Source: Sphingobacteriaceae bacterium
GTDB taxonomy: Bacteria > Bacteroidota > Bacteroidia > B-17B0 > Aurantibacillaceae
Assembly (NCBI GenBank): GCA_023251775.1
Contig: JAHEYC010000001.1
Span: 47,666 to 111,665, forward strand
Direction of reading: 5' to 3'
DNA length: 64,000 nt
Positions 47,439 to 56,175 of the stretch are shown here, in pieces. The notes below the pieces were generated by a model, which ran no database searches, was not told the DNA's origin, and saw only the letters and a program-made list of their open reading frames with translations. The first letter of the stretch is position 1; the number at the start of each line of letters is the position of its first letter. The translations under genes were made by a program, and so were the position numbers.

Positions 47439-47493
47439 GCCTTAAAGTTAACACATTATTTGGTTCATTTGCAGACCAAAATACAACATCTCG

Positions 47494-48738
47494 TTAATCT
47501 ATAGTTCCCGCAGCAACCGTATTATTGGTATTCTCATTAATGAGAATGAAAGATCCTGTATGACGATTTTCTTTATACGCATCAAAACTAATCGGCTCAG
47601 CAGTTTTTAGTGATACTTTGCAAATATCATTCAACTTCATTCCTCCATCACTTTCAAATTGCCTGAACGAATGAATATCGATTTTACTCACTACATCTTT
47701 CACAATTGCTTTTGTTCTGAAACTATTTTGTTGCAGAATTAATTTTTGTCCTGGTAAAAAAGCATTATTGTCCATCCAACACAATGTAGCGTTCACTTCT
47801 CTTTCGGTTTGTGGAGTTTCATTTATTTTTACAATAGTACTTCCTCTGCTAATATCCACATCATCTTTTAAATGAATGATCACGGGATCTAAGGCATTGG
47901 CCACTTCAATTTCGGCTTGATGTTTTTCTAATTTCTCAATGGTAGTTTCAATATTACTTGGAAGAACAAGAACTCTATCTCCTTTTTTATACGAACCACT
48001 TAATACTTTTCCGGCATAACCACGGTAATCGTGTAAGTTATTTGTTTGCGGACGAATAACATATTGCACCTGAAAACGTGAAGCACCTTCCGAATTTACA
48101 ACATCTATTTTTACGTTCTCCAAAAATTGCATCAACGTTTCGCCTTCGTACCAATTCATGAATTCCGAACGCTCAACCACATTATCTCCGGCTAATGCGC
48201 TTGCAGGAATGAATGAAATTTGTTTCAAATTCAAAGGTGCCGCAAATTCTTTATAATCATTTACAATTTCGTCAAAACGTTCTTGAGAATAATTTACAAG
48301 ATCCATTTTATTCACGCACACTAATACATGGGGAATTCCTAAAATAGAAGAAATAATACTGTGACGTTTTGTTTGATCGGTAATTCCATTTCGTGCATCT
48401 ACCAAAATAATTGCTAGATCAGCGTTGGATGCTCCCGTGAACATATTACGCGTGTATTGAATATGCCCGGGTGTATCGGCAATAATGAATTTACGTCTTT
48501 CAGTTGTGAAATATTTATACGCAACGTCGATCGTAATTCCTTGTTCACGCTCTGCACGCAAACCGTCGGTTAGTAAAGCAAGATCAATGCCCGTGTCTAT
48601 TCCGCTTGTTTTGCTTTGCTTTGTTAGCGCTTCAATAATATCCGTTGATATCGATTTACTATCAAATAATAAACGTCCTATCAATGTGCTTTTGCCATCG
48701 TCAACGTTTCCTGCTGTGAAGAACCTAAGTAATTCCAT
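47494..48738 (-). CDS. cysN: Sulfate adenylyltransferase subunit 1 (GTPase)
   Basis: GTP-driven large subunit of ATP sulfurylase, which with CysD makes adenosine 5'-phosphosulfate (APS) from sulfate. The 414 residues carry the translation-GTPase motifs: P-loop GNVDDGKST (10-18), the switch region EREQGITIDVAYKYF, DTPGH and NKMDL. No APS-kinase (CysC) domain is fused at the C-terminus. It is the last gene of the ten-gene sulfur operon. Cytoplasmic. Confidence 0.96.
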   Translation of the reverse strand: MELLRFFTAGNVDDGKSTLIGRLLFDSKSISTDIIEALTKQSKTSGIDTGIDLALLTDGLRAEREQGITIDVAYKYFTTERRKFIIADTPGHIQYTRNMFTGASNADLAIILVDARNGITDQTKRHSIISSILGIPHVLVCVNKMDLVNYSQERFDEIVNDYKEFAAPLNLKQISFIPASALAGDNVVERSEFMNWYEGETLMQFLENVKIDVVNSEGASRFQVQYVIRPQTNNLHDYRGYAGKVLSGSYKKGDRVLVLPSNIETTIEKLEKHQAEIEVANALDPVIIHLKDDVDISRGSTIVKINETPQTEREVNATLCWMDNNAFLPGQKLILQQNSFRTKAIVKDVVSKIDIHSFRQFESDGGMKLNDICKVSLKTAEPISFDAYKENRHTGSFILINENTNNTVAAGTID

Positions 48739-48748
48739 TGTTTTAAAT

Positions 48749-48810
48749 ATGAGTTATGAATTATAATTGTTTTATGATTTCAAACGACGAATTATTCATT
48801 CATAACTCAT
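48749..48810. repeat. ATGAGTTATGAAT inverted repeat between cysD and cysN
   Basis: ATGAGTTATGAAT (48749-48761) and ATTCATAACTCAT (48798-48810) are perfect 13-base inverted repeats about 36 bases apart, filling the 88-base gap inside the operon. It could fold in the mRNA and shape processing between the two subunit genes. Confidence 0.75.
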
Positions 48811-48826
48811 CATTCATAGATCATAA

Positions 48827-49732
48827 TTAAAAATATCCTCCTTTTTTGCGATCTTCCATTGCTGCTTCACTTATGCGATCATCCATTCGTGTTGCGCCGC
48901 GTTCGCTAATTTTTGCCTCTTTAATTTCATTAATGATATCATCAATATGATAGGCTTCGCTTTCGATCGCTGCTGTACATGTCATATCGCCAACCGTTCT
49001 GTAACGAACTTGCGTGGTGATGATCTTATCGCTTGCATCCAATTGTAAATATTCCGAATTTGCCATTAATTGTCCGCTTTCGGTAACAACACATTCGCGC
49101 TCGTGTGTAAAATAAATACTTGGTAATTCTATCTTCTCGCGTTTGATATAATTCCAAACATCTAATTCTGTCCAGTTGCTAATTGGGAAAATACGAACGT
49201 TCTCGCCTTTATTTATTTTACCGTTGTAAATATTCCAGAATTCCGGACGTTGCTTTTTTGGATCCCATTGACCAAATTCATCACGAACAGAAAAAATTCT
49301 TTCCTTTGCGCGCGCTTTTTCTTCATCTCTGCGTGCACCGCCAATACAAGCATCAAATTCAAATTCTTCGATCACCTCAAGCAAGGTATACGTTTGCAAA
49401 GCATTTCTGCTTGGGAATTTCCCTTTGGCATCTTGTAATTTTTTTGCTTTCACTGTATCTTCTACTTTTCGCACAATTAATTTCTCGCCGATCTTCTCTA
49501 CAAGATCATCACGGTATTTTAAAGCTTCAGGGAAATTATGTCCTGTGTCTACATGCACTAAAGGAAAAGGAAATTTTCCCGGACGAAACGCTTTTAACGC
49601 CAAATGCACTAAGCAAATGCTATCCTTGCCTCCACTAAATAATAATGCAGGTTTTTCAAATTGCCCGGCAACCTCACGCAAAATGTGAATGGCCTCGTTC
49701 TCTAACTGATCTAAATAATCTAATTTACTCAT
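48827..49732 (-). CDS. cysD: Sulfate adenylyltransferase subunit 2
   Basis: Catalytic subunit of ATP sulfurylase (ATP PPase of the PP-loop family). The 301 residues contain the PP-loop SGGKDS (33-38), VHVDTGHNFPEALKYRD, CIGGARRDEEKARAKERIFS and SNWTELDVWNYI, all typical of CysD. With CysN it activates sulfate to APS. Downstream of cysH with an 79-base gap that carries a dispersed repeat. Confidence 0.97.
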   Translation of the reverse strand: MSKLDYLDQLENEAIHILREVAGQFEKPALLFSGGKDSICLVHLALKAFRPGKFPFPLVHVDTGHNFPEALKYRDDLVEKIGEKLIVRKVEDTVKAKKLQDAKGKFPSRNALQTYTLLEVIEEFEFDACIGGARRDEEKARAKERIFSVRDEFGQWDPKKQRPEFWNIYNGKINKGENVRIFPISNWTELDVWNYIKREKIELPSIYFTHERECVVTESGQLMANSEYLQLDASDKIITTQVRYRTVGDMTCTAAIESEAYHIDDIINEIKEAKISERGATRMDDRISEAAMEDRKKGGYF

Positions 49733-49757
49733 CGCTTCTTTTTATTTATTCCTGTCT

Positions 49758-49782
49758 CCCTTCGACTACGCTCAGGGTGACA
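49758..49782. repeat. Dispersed CTTCGACT-CGCTCAG repeat, copy 3
   Basis: CCCTTCGACTACGCTCAGGG followed by TGACA, inside the sulfur operon between cysH and cysD. It differs from copy 2 by one base in the first 20. Confidence 0.75.
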
Positions 49783-49811
49783 TTGATATTACTTAATTCT
49801 TATACTTTGTA

Positions 49812-50516
49812 CTATTTACTCTTAATATGTAATCCGCATTCCTTCTTGCTCGCATCTTCCCACCACCATCTTCCTGCTCTAAAGTCTTCACCTTCGTTAA
49901 TTGCCCGTGTGCAAGGCTGACAGCCAATGCTTACAAATCCTTTATCGTGCAGTGGATTATAAGGAATATTGTGCTTAAAAATAAATGACTTCACTTCTTC
50001 CAATGTCCAATTTAAAAGCGGATGAACTTTTATGATCTGATTTGCATCATCCCATTCTACCATTGGCATATCGCCTCTGTTTCCCGATTGATCGGCACGA
50101 ATTCCCGTGATCCAAATGGTATGACCTTTTAAAGCGCGTTTTAATGGTTCAACTTTTCTCACAAAACAACATTCTTTTCTGTTCTCTACGCTTTCGTAAA
50201 AACTAAATGGTCCTTTTTTTGTTACCATGTCTTCCACTAATTGTGTGTTTGGGGAGAATGTATGAATTGTTTTTTTGTAGCGCTCAAGTGTACTATTAAA
50301 AACAGAATAGGTTTCAGGAAATAAACGACCGGTATCTAACGTAAAAACAGAGATATTCAAATTCCCGGAAAAGATCATGTGCGTTAATACTTGGTCTTCG
50401 TAACCCAAACTGGTTGAGAATACAACACTTTCTGAAGGTAATTGCGCCACGAGTTGCAAAATTTCTTCGGCAGTTTTGTTTTGAATTTGGTTTAATATGT
50501 TGTTTACTTTGTTCAA
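49812..50516 (-). CDS. cysH: Assimilatory adenylyl-sulfate (APS) reductase
   Basis: Reduces activated sulfate to sulfite with thioredoxin-type electrons. 234 residues with the PP-loop-like FSTSLGYEDQVL, FTLDTGRLFPETY and the C-terminal ECGLH with catalytic Cys227. The paired cysteines KECC (Cys116, Cys117) and IGCQPC (Cys199, Cys202) are the [4Fe-4S] ligands that mark enzymes using APS rather than PAPS. This agrees with the lack of an APS kinase gene in the operon. The start abuts metZ's stop without a gap. Confidence 0.95.
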   Translation of the reverse strand: MNKVNNILNQIQNKTAEEILQLVAQLPSESVVFSTSLGYEDQVLTHMIFSGNLNISVFTLDTGRLFPETYSVFNSTLERYKKTIHTFSPNTQLVEDMVTKKGPFSFYESVENRKECCFVRKVEPLKRALKGHTIWITGIRADQSGNRGDMPMVEWDDANQIIKVHPLLNWTLEEVKSFIFKHNIPYNPLHDKGFVSIGCQPCTRAINEGEDFRAGRWWWEDASKKECGLHIKSK

Positions 50517-51683
50517 TTACTTTAATGCTTGTTCAATATCACTTAATATATCGTCTTTATGTTCTAATCCAATAGAAATGCGAATAAGTCCCGGAGTAAT
50601 TCCAACGGATAATCGTTCTTCTTCAGATAATTTACAATGCGTAGAAGACGCAGGATGTGTGGCAATGCTTCTTACATCTCCCAAATTTGGGGAGATCTTT
50701 ATCATTTGTAATTTATCCAAGAATTTTTTTGCGGCTTCATAACCTCCTTTCACGGTGATGGTAATTATTCCACCTCCCGCTTTCATTTGCTTTTTTGCAA
50801 TGGTGTAATGCGGATGCGACTTTAAAAACGGATACGATACATTTTCCAAAGCGGAATTTTTTTCCAAAGCTTCCGCAATGGCTAAGGCATTTTCGCAATG
50901 CTTATCCATTCTAACAGTTAGCGTTTCTAAACTTTTGCTTAGCGTCCATGCATTGAACGGACTTAATGACGGTCCGGTTAAACGTCCATACAAATAAATC
51001 TCCTGGATCAATTCTTTTTTGCCTACAACTACTCCACCCAAAACGCGACCTTGTCCGTCCATATATTTTGTAGCCGAATGAATTACAAGATCAGCTCCGT
51101 ATTTTATTGGCTGTTGCAAATACGGTGTTGCAAAACAATTATCAACGATCAATAATTTCTTATGTTTTTTTGCAATTGCTCCAACAAATTCAAGATCTAT
51201 CAATTCAATAGCGGGATTGGTTGGTGTTTCCAAATAAATAAAACGCGTTTCAGGCTTTATTAATTTTTCGATGCTATTCGGATCCTTAATATTAAAATAC
51301 GAATGCGAAATATTTAGTTTCGGAAAATATTTTGTAAAAAGCGCATGCGTTGCTCCAAATACTGAAGAGCACGATACAATATGATCGCCCGACTTTAATA
51401 AAGCCATAAAACTTGTATAAATAGCCGCCATGCCCGAAGCCGTTGCTACACCTGCTTCTGCGCCTTCCATTAAACATACTTTATTTACAAATTCATTTAC
51501 GTTCGGATTTGTATAACGCGAATAAATAAAATCATCGCTCTCCTCGTTAAAGGCCGCACGCATTTCTTCGGCAGTATCAAAAACAAAACTGCTGGTTAAA
51601 TAAACCGGAACCGAATGTTCGTTATTGTTCGAACGTTCTAACTGTGCCCTTATGGCATCTGTTTCGAAATGTTTCTTTGCCAT
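50517..51683 (-). CDS. metZ: O-succinylhomoserine sulfhydrylase (Cys/Met metabolism PLP enzyme)
   Basis: Joins sulfide to an O-acylhomoserine to give homocysteine. The 388-residue fold I PLP enzyme has IYLETPTNPAIELIDL, the cofactor region SATKYMDGQGRVLGGVVVG with PLP-binding Lys206, and the substrate region near SLGDVRSIATHPASSTH (here NLGDVRSIATHPASS). SATKYMDGQGRVLGG is typical of MetZ; O-acetylhomoserine as substrate or a cystathionine synthase role cannot be excluded. It starts one base after the OsmC gene ends. Confidence 0.9.
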   Translation of the reverse strand: MAKKHFETDAIRAQLERSNNNEHSVPVYLTSSFVFDTAEEMRAAFNEESDDFIYSRYTNPNVNEFVNKVCLMEGAEAGVATASGMAAIYTSFMALLKSGDHIVSCSSVFGATHALFTKYFPKLNISHSYFNIKDPNSIEKLIKPETRFIYLETPTNPAIELIDLEFVGAIAKKHKKLLIVDNCFATPYLQQPIKYGADLVIHSATKYMDGQGRVLGGVVVGKKELIQEIYLYGRLTGPSLSPFNAWTLSKSLETLTVRMDKHCENALAIAEALEKNSALENVSYPFLKSHPHYTIAKKQMKAGGGIITITVKGGYEAAKKFLDKLQMIKISPNLGDVRSIATHPASSTHCKLSEEERLSVGITPGLIRISIGLEHKDDILSDIEQALK

Positions 51684-51684
51684 G

Positions 51685-52098
51685 TTAGTTAAGAGTTATT
51701 TTGTAATTAATTTTTGCCGTAGGTTCCAAAGTTTTAGACACCGAGCAATATTTTTCAATTGATAATTTTACGGCGCGTTCTACTTTATCGTAATCAATAC
51801 TTCCTTTTATTTTAAAATGCAAAGTAATATCTCTGAATAAAGAATAATCCTGTACTTTCTCGCTTTCATCATCAACTTCCACATTAAAATCAAGAATGTC
51901 TTGTTTTTGTTTTCGCAATATCAAAAGCACATCAATAGCGCTGCAACCTCCTAAAGCTGCTAATAGCATTTGGCGTGGACGCATACCTTTTCCTTCTCCA
52001 CCTATGTCGGGCGCAGAATCCATTTGTAGTGTATTTCCTTCCTCGTTACTCGCTTCCATATGAAACTTATCGTTGAGGCGTTTAATGTTGATCTTCAT
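51685..52098 (-). CDS. OsmC-family protein
   Basis: Small (137 residues) OsmC/Ohr fold protein; relatives reduce organic peroxides with two cysteines. The first conserved cysteine is in LGGCSAIDVLLILRKQK (Cys52) and the second in EKYCSVSKTLEP (about residue 117). Its place inside the sulfur operon suggests a thiol- or persulfide-linked role, but function here is not known. Confidence 0.88.
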   Translation of the reverse strand: MKINIKRLNDKFHMEASNEEGNTLQMDSAPDIGGEGKGMRPRQMLLAALGGCSAIDVLLILRKQKQDILDFNVEVDDESEKVQDYSLFRDITLHFKIKGSIDYDKVERAVKLSIEKYCSVSKTLEPTAKINYKITLN

Positions 52099-52131
52099 TT
52101 TTTAAAAATTTATCCCCTAAAGATACAAGTT

Positions 52132-53142
52132 TTAAAACGTATTTACGCCGTTAACCGTTGTATATTTCATGGTGTACTTTACGCCCGGGTTAAGGTATTT
52201 ATAAGCGCTATGGCTCACTAATGCCGCCTCATGGAAACCGCAAAGGATCAATTTTAGTTTGTTTTTATAGGTATTGATATCGCCAATGGCATAAATTCCC
52301 TCTATGTTGGTGCTATAATCTTCGGTATTTACAACAATGGCATTTTTTTCAATGGTCAATCCCCAATTTTCCATCGGACCTAATTTCGGACTCAATCCAA
52401 ACAAGGGAATTAAATTATCAGCTTCAATAATTTGTTTTTCGTTTGTTTTGATATTTACAAGTCCAACTGCTTTCAACACATCTAAACCTTCTACATGTGT
52501 AAGGTTTGTATTCAGCAATAAATTGATCTTTTTTTCTTCCGCCAATTTCAAAACTTTATTCACACTATCCGGCGCGCCACGAAATGCTTCGCTGCGATGA
52601 ACTAAAGTTACTTCCTTTGCAATGTTTGCTAAAAAGATCGTCCAATCTAAAGCGCTATCACCACCACCCGCAATAATTATTTTTTTATTTCGATAAGCTT
52701 CCGGATCAAGTACCATATATGAAATTCCTTTTCCATTTTCGAATTGCGCTAAATTTTCTGCTTCAGGTTTGCGAGGTTCAAAACATCCTAGTCCGCCCGC
52801 AATTACAACGGCGCGTGCATTTATTTTTGTTCCCATATTGGTCGTTAAAATAAAATCACGATCAGCGATCTTGTCCAATTTTTCTACGCGCTCTCCAAAG
52901 GTAAATGTTGGCTTAAATGGTTCTGCTTGTTTCAATAAATTATCCACCAGCTCTTGCGCTAATACTGTTGGATAACCCGGAATATCATAAATTGGTTTCT
53001 TAGGATAAATTTCTGTAAGCTGGCCACCAGCTTGCGGCAAATAATCAATTAAATGACAACGCATTTTTAAAAGTCCAGCTTCAAAAATGGCGAAAAGTGC
53101 TACGGGTCCTGCGCCAATTACGGCGATATCTGTTGTTATCAT
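52132..53142 (-). CDS. Ferredoxin--NADP reductase (thioredoxin-reductase-like)
   Basis: FAD and NADPH flavoprotein of the YumC/TrxR-like ferredoxin-NADP reductase group. The 336 residues have an FAD site GAGPVALFAIFEAG, the NADPH site IIAGGGDSALDW and the C-terminal GDINTYKNKLKLILCGFHEAA. The redox-active CxxC of thioredoxin reductases is missing, consistent with ferredoxin reduction. In this operon it probably supplies reduced ferredoxin to the sulfite reductase. Its start is one base after the fusion gene's stop codon. Confidence 0.9.
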   Translation of the reverse strand: MITTDIAVIGAGPVALFAIFEAGLLKMRCHLIDYLPQAGGQLTEIYPKKPIYDIPGYPTVLAQELVDNLLKQAEPFKPTFTFGERVEKLDKIADRDFILTTNMGTKINARAVVIAGGLGCFEPRKPEAENLAQFENGKGISYMVLDPEAYRNKKIIIAGGGDSALDWTIFLANIAKEVTLVHRSEAFRGAPDSVNKVLKLAEEKKINLLLNTNLTHVEGLDVLKAVGLVNIKTNEKQIIEADNLIPLFGLSPKLGPMENWGLTIEKNAIVVNTEDYSTNIEGIYAIGDINTYKNKLKLILCGFHEAALVSHSAYKYLNPGVKYTMKYTTVNGVNTF

Positions 53143-53143
53143 A

Positions 53144-54613
53144 CTAAAATAAAATTCTTTTTAAACTTAAAATTATTACTACGATCCCTACTAAAAGCAT
53201 GATCGCTTTTGTTGGGATCTTATTTGCGATGTATGCTGCTATTGGCGCTGCGATGCAACCACCGATAATTAATCCAATGATTATTGCCCAATGCGTTAAG
53301 CCGATCAGTGTTACAAAGGTTAATGAACTAGCAAGTGCAATAAAAAATTCTGCGAGATTAACTGAGCCAATTGTGTATCGCGGGTTTCTACCTCTTGCAA
53401 TAAGTGTTGAAGAAACAATAGGGCCCCAACCACCACCGCCAATAGAATCTAAAAAGCCACCAATGGCAGCCAAAGGAAAAATGCGTTTTATTTTTTGGCG
53501 AATGCTATCTTTTTTTAATGCTTTAAAAATAATGATCAATCCTAGGATCAATGTATACGTTGAAACGAGTGGTTTAATGATATAATTATACTGTTCAAAC
53601 GAAGAAAGAATGTAAGCGCCGAGAATAGCACCAATAACACCTGGTATCAATAACTTTTTAAAGAGTTTATTATTTACATTTCCAAATTTTAAATGCATTA
53701 AACCTGAAACGCCGCTTGTAAAAACTTCAGAAGCATGTACACTTGCACTTGAAGCAGCAGGTGAAATTCCAAACGACAATAAAAAAGAAGTTGCTGTAAC
53801 TCCATAAGCCATTCCTAAAGCGCCATCGATCATTTGCGCAGTAAAGCCTGCGAGGATGTAAAGAAAAATAGAAGAATCGATGTTTTGTGCAATTTGAGTC
53901 GACAATCCGCCAATAACAGCTGGTGGAAGAAAATAACAAAACAGATATCCTAAAATTAGCAATGCAGGAATTGAAAAACTATAGATCAGCAATCTCTTCC
54001 TGCTGATACTTGGTTTTTCTACAATTCCTTCTTTAGAAAGTACCGACGTGATCTTATTTAGCTGATCTACTTTTGTTGAGAAATCACCGCTCAAGTATTT
54101 CCTCACTTCAGTCAAACTTTCTACAGATTCGTTGATGTTCTCCGGAAAAGAATCCTCAAACGTTTCGCGGATACGTTTGGCGAGCGTTGGCGATCTACCA
54201 TTGGTTGAGATCGCAATTTTTATTTGCCCTTTTTGGACAATACTTCCTAAATAAAAATCACATTGCTCGGGTGTATCAGCAACATTAGTTAGTAATCCTC
54301 TTTCTTGAGCTAATTGTTTTATTTGGATGCTGGTTTGTTTATTGTTAACCGCCACGATCACTAATTCCTTATCAAGCAGATCCTCCTCGGTAAATGATCG
54401 CTCGTGTAAAACAATATTATCTTTTTCTTCTGCCAGTTGTTTGATCTCATCCGAAATAATAGTTGCAACTAATGTTACTTCAGTTAATGGGCTATTATTC
54501 AAAATAGCAGTTATCTTTTCCAAACCAACCTTTCCTCCACCTACAATCAGCACATGAAAATTCTCGAGTTTTAAAAAAACAGGGAATAATTTATTTAATG
54601 TTTCTGTTCTCAT
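53144..54613 (-). CDS. Fusion of siroheme dehydrogenase/chelatase and TauE/SafE transporter
   Basis: 489 residues in two parts. Residues 1-200 are like CysG-N/Met8p: Rossmann motif GGGKVG (25-30), ADTPEQCDFYLGSIVQKGQIKIAISTNGRSPTLAKRIRE is positions about 112-151, which oxidises precorrin-2 and inserts iron for siroheme. Residues about 225-489 form a TauE/SafE (TSUP) permease of about eight helices (GALGMAYGVTATSFLLSFGISPAASSASVHASEVFTSGVSG near 262-305), a family exporting or importing sulfite or sulfonates. Joining cofactor assembly and a sulfur-oxyanion permease in one chain fits the operon. Its stop overlaps the DUF2490 start by a few bases upstream. Confidence 0.88.
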   Translation of the reverse strand: MRTETLNKLFPVFLKLENFHVLIVGGGKVGLEKITAILNNSPLTEVTLVATIISDEIKQLAEEKDNIVLHERSFTEEDLLDKELVIVAVNNKQTSIQIKQLAQERGLLTNVADTPEQCDFYLGSIVQKGQIKIAISTNGRSPTLAKRIRETFEDSFPENINESVESLTEVRKYLSGDFSTKVDQLNKITSVLSKEGIVEKPSISRKRLLIYSFSIPALLILGYLFCYFLPPAVIGGLSTQIAQNIDSSIFLYILAGFTAQMIDGALGMAYGVTATSFLLSFGISPAASSASVHASEVFTSGVSGLMHLKFGNVNNKLFKKLLIPGVIGAILGAYILSSFEQYNYIIKPLVSTYTLILGLIIIFKALKKDSIRQKIKRIFPLAAIGGFLDSIGGGGWGPIVSSTLIARGRNPRYTIGSVNLAEFFIALASSLTFVTLIGLTHWAIIIGLIIGGCIAAPIAAYIANKIPTKAIMLLVGIVVIILSLKRILF

Positions 54614-55317
54614 AGTTTTACTGTGTGCTGAAAGTTTAATCGAAATGCCGAAATTCTATCGTAATTATCCTTTGAAGCAATATATTGTACGATATAAATA
54701 TACTGGAATTGCAATTTTACATTTTTTGATAATTGGTAATTGAAAGAAACAGATGAGCGATTTTGGTCATAAGGATTTACGATCGTTTTTCCTACGTTTA
54801 TCATAAATTCATTTCCAAATGACAAGGAATGAACACGTTCATCTTGCTTGAACAAGGGAAATTCAAGGTCAATTTTATATCTGAATCTCCAATTGAATTT
54901 ATAGTTGCTCGTTAATACATCATTAACCACAACCTGATTGAACCGCTCTTCTGTTCTTACTCTGTTGGTTATTTTTACTGTACCAAAGTCCAAGTTTGCT
55001 AACATTTCCTGATAAGGACGCCACTCTCCTCTTGTAAGATCATTTTTAATGAAATAACGAAAATGAGCAGCGCCTGATGAAACTGTAATTACTCTATTAA
55101 CTTTATAACCAAGTGCTGTTCTAATTGCAGAAATAGATTGGGTTTCAAATCCGTTCTTTGTTCGGTGTTGAATATCTGTATTGACATTCCATTTTGAATT
55201 TAACTGAACATTGTTAGAATATGCCAACCAAAATAGATTATAAGAGTTTCCTGATTCTTTCTGAGCCAAAAAGTTTCCCGTCAATAAAATAAAAAATATG
55301 GATACGCTTGATCTCAT
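54610..55317 (-). CDS. DUF2490 outer-membrane beta-barrel protein
   Basis: 235 residues with an N-terminal signal (MRSSVSIFFILLTGNFLA before QKES) and amphipathic strands with aromatic girdles (SKWNVNTDIQHRTKNGFET, NYKFNWRFRYKIDLEF, KLQFQYIYIVQYI). This is the DUF2490 pattern of small outer-membrane barrels. Its 3' end overlaps the start of the cysG/TauE fusion by 4 bases. A role in sulfate or sulfonate uptake is possible from context only. Confidence 0.8.
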   Translation of the reverse strand: MRSSVSIFFILLTGNFLAQKESGNSYNLFWLAYSNNVQLNSKWNVNTDIQHRTKNGFETQSISAIRTALGYKVNRVITVSSGAAHFRYFIKNDLTRGEWRPYQEMLANLDFGTVKITNRVRTEERFNQVVVNDVLTSNYKFNWRFRYKIDLEFPLFKQDERVHSLSFGNEFMINVGKTIVNPYDQNRSSVSFNYQLSKNVKLQFQYIYIVQYIASKDNYDRISAFRLNFQHTVKL

Positions 55318-55323
55318 TAACCC

Positions 55324-56094
55324 TTAATTTAGCGAATATTTTACTTGGTGCGACAATGATTCATAATACCTGTGAAATTTCACAACATCGCCTATCACAA
55401 TAATGGCAGGAGATTTTATATTCTGATCTTTCACTTCTTGAACGATGGTATCAATACTTCCAATAGCAACATTTTCGTTTGCTAAAGTTCCGTTTTGAAT
55501 TACGGCAATTGGCGTTGAAGCTTTTCCATTTGCATTAAATGCATCAGCAATTTGTTGCAATTTTGACAAGCCCATTAAAATAACAACTGTTGCATTACTC
55601 TTGGCTGCATCATAAATATCATTGGATAATTCGCCGTTTTGTTTGGTAGCGGTAATTACCCAAAAACTTTCGCTGATACCGCGGTGAGTTACCGGAATTC
55701 CACTTGCACCCGGAACGCCAATAGAACTGGAGATGCCCGGAACAACTGCTGTTTCAATATTAAATGCATCGGCATGCGCAATTTCTTCGCTTCCTCTGCC
55801 GAATACGAATGGATCGCCACCTTTTAAACGAACAACTCTTCCGTGAGTAAAAGCAAGGTCCACAATTAAATTGTTTATTTGCTCTTGCGTGTACTCATGT
55901 TTGTTCTTGCGCTTGCCAACATAGATCTTTAATGTATCTAAAGGCGCATATTTTAGCAATTCTTTATTTACTAATGCGTCGTATAAGATCACATCGGCTT
56001 CGCTTAAAGCATTAATTGCTTTTACGGTTATTAATTCGGGGTCACCGGGACCGGCGCCTACTACTGTTAATTTTGGATATATTTCTTTTTTCAT
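55324..56094 (-). CDS. cobA: Uroporphyrinogen-III C-methyltransferase
   Basis: SAM-dependent double methylation of uroporphyrinogen III to precorrin-2, committing tetrapyrrole to siroheme for the sulfite reductase. The 256 residues have VVGAGPGDPELITVKA, DALVNKELL, VGKRKNKHEYTQEQIN, RLKGGDPFVFGRG and VPGISSSIGVPGASGIPVTHRG, all diagnostic. It is the first gene after the second leader peptide and terminator, 25 bases downstream of the terminator. Confidence 0.95.
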   Translation of the reverse strand: MKKEIYPKLTVVGAGPGDPELITVKAINALSEADVILYDALVNKELLKYAPLDTLKIYVGKRKNKHEYTQEQINNLIVDLAFTHGRVVRLKGGDPFVFGRGSEEIAHADAFNIETAVVPGISSSIGVPGASGIPVTHRGISESFWVITATKQNGELSNDIYDAAKSNATVVILMGLSKLQQIADAFNANGKASTPIAVIQNGTLANENVAIGSIDTIVQEVKDQNIKSPAIIVIGDVVKFHRYYESLSHQVKYSLN

Positions 56095-56118
56095 TGTTGT
56101 TGTTTTTAATTGATAAGT

Positions 56119-56175
56119 AAAAAATCCTTACACGATGCTTCGACTACGCTCAGCATGACGTGTAAGGATTTTTTT
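56119..56175 (-). terminator. Intrinsic terminator of the second attenuator (before cobA)
   Basis: On the minus strand AATCCTTACACG and CGTGTAAGGATT form a 12-bp stem, extended by A-T pairs, with inner GCAT and ATGC arms around a loop that contains a copy of the dispersed CTTCGACTACGCTCAG repeat. Six T residues follow (plus-strand A at 56119-56124). It lies between the leader peptide stop (56179) and cobA (56094). Confidence 0.9.
56137..56160. repeat. Dispersed CTTCGACT-CGCTCAG repeat, copy 4, within a terminator
   Basis: GCTTCGACTACGCTCAGC then ATGACG. Unlike the other copies it is inside the apical part of the terminator at 56119-56175 and supplies bases that can pair with the second leader ORF. 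Confidence 0.75.

Noticed and set aside
47440..47493. Hairpin TTTGGT...ACCAAA after cysN as operon terminator
   Set aside because: The stem is six base pairs and is not followed by a T-run, so it was not called; the operon end is undefined and may read into the DOMON-like gene.
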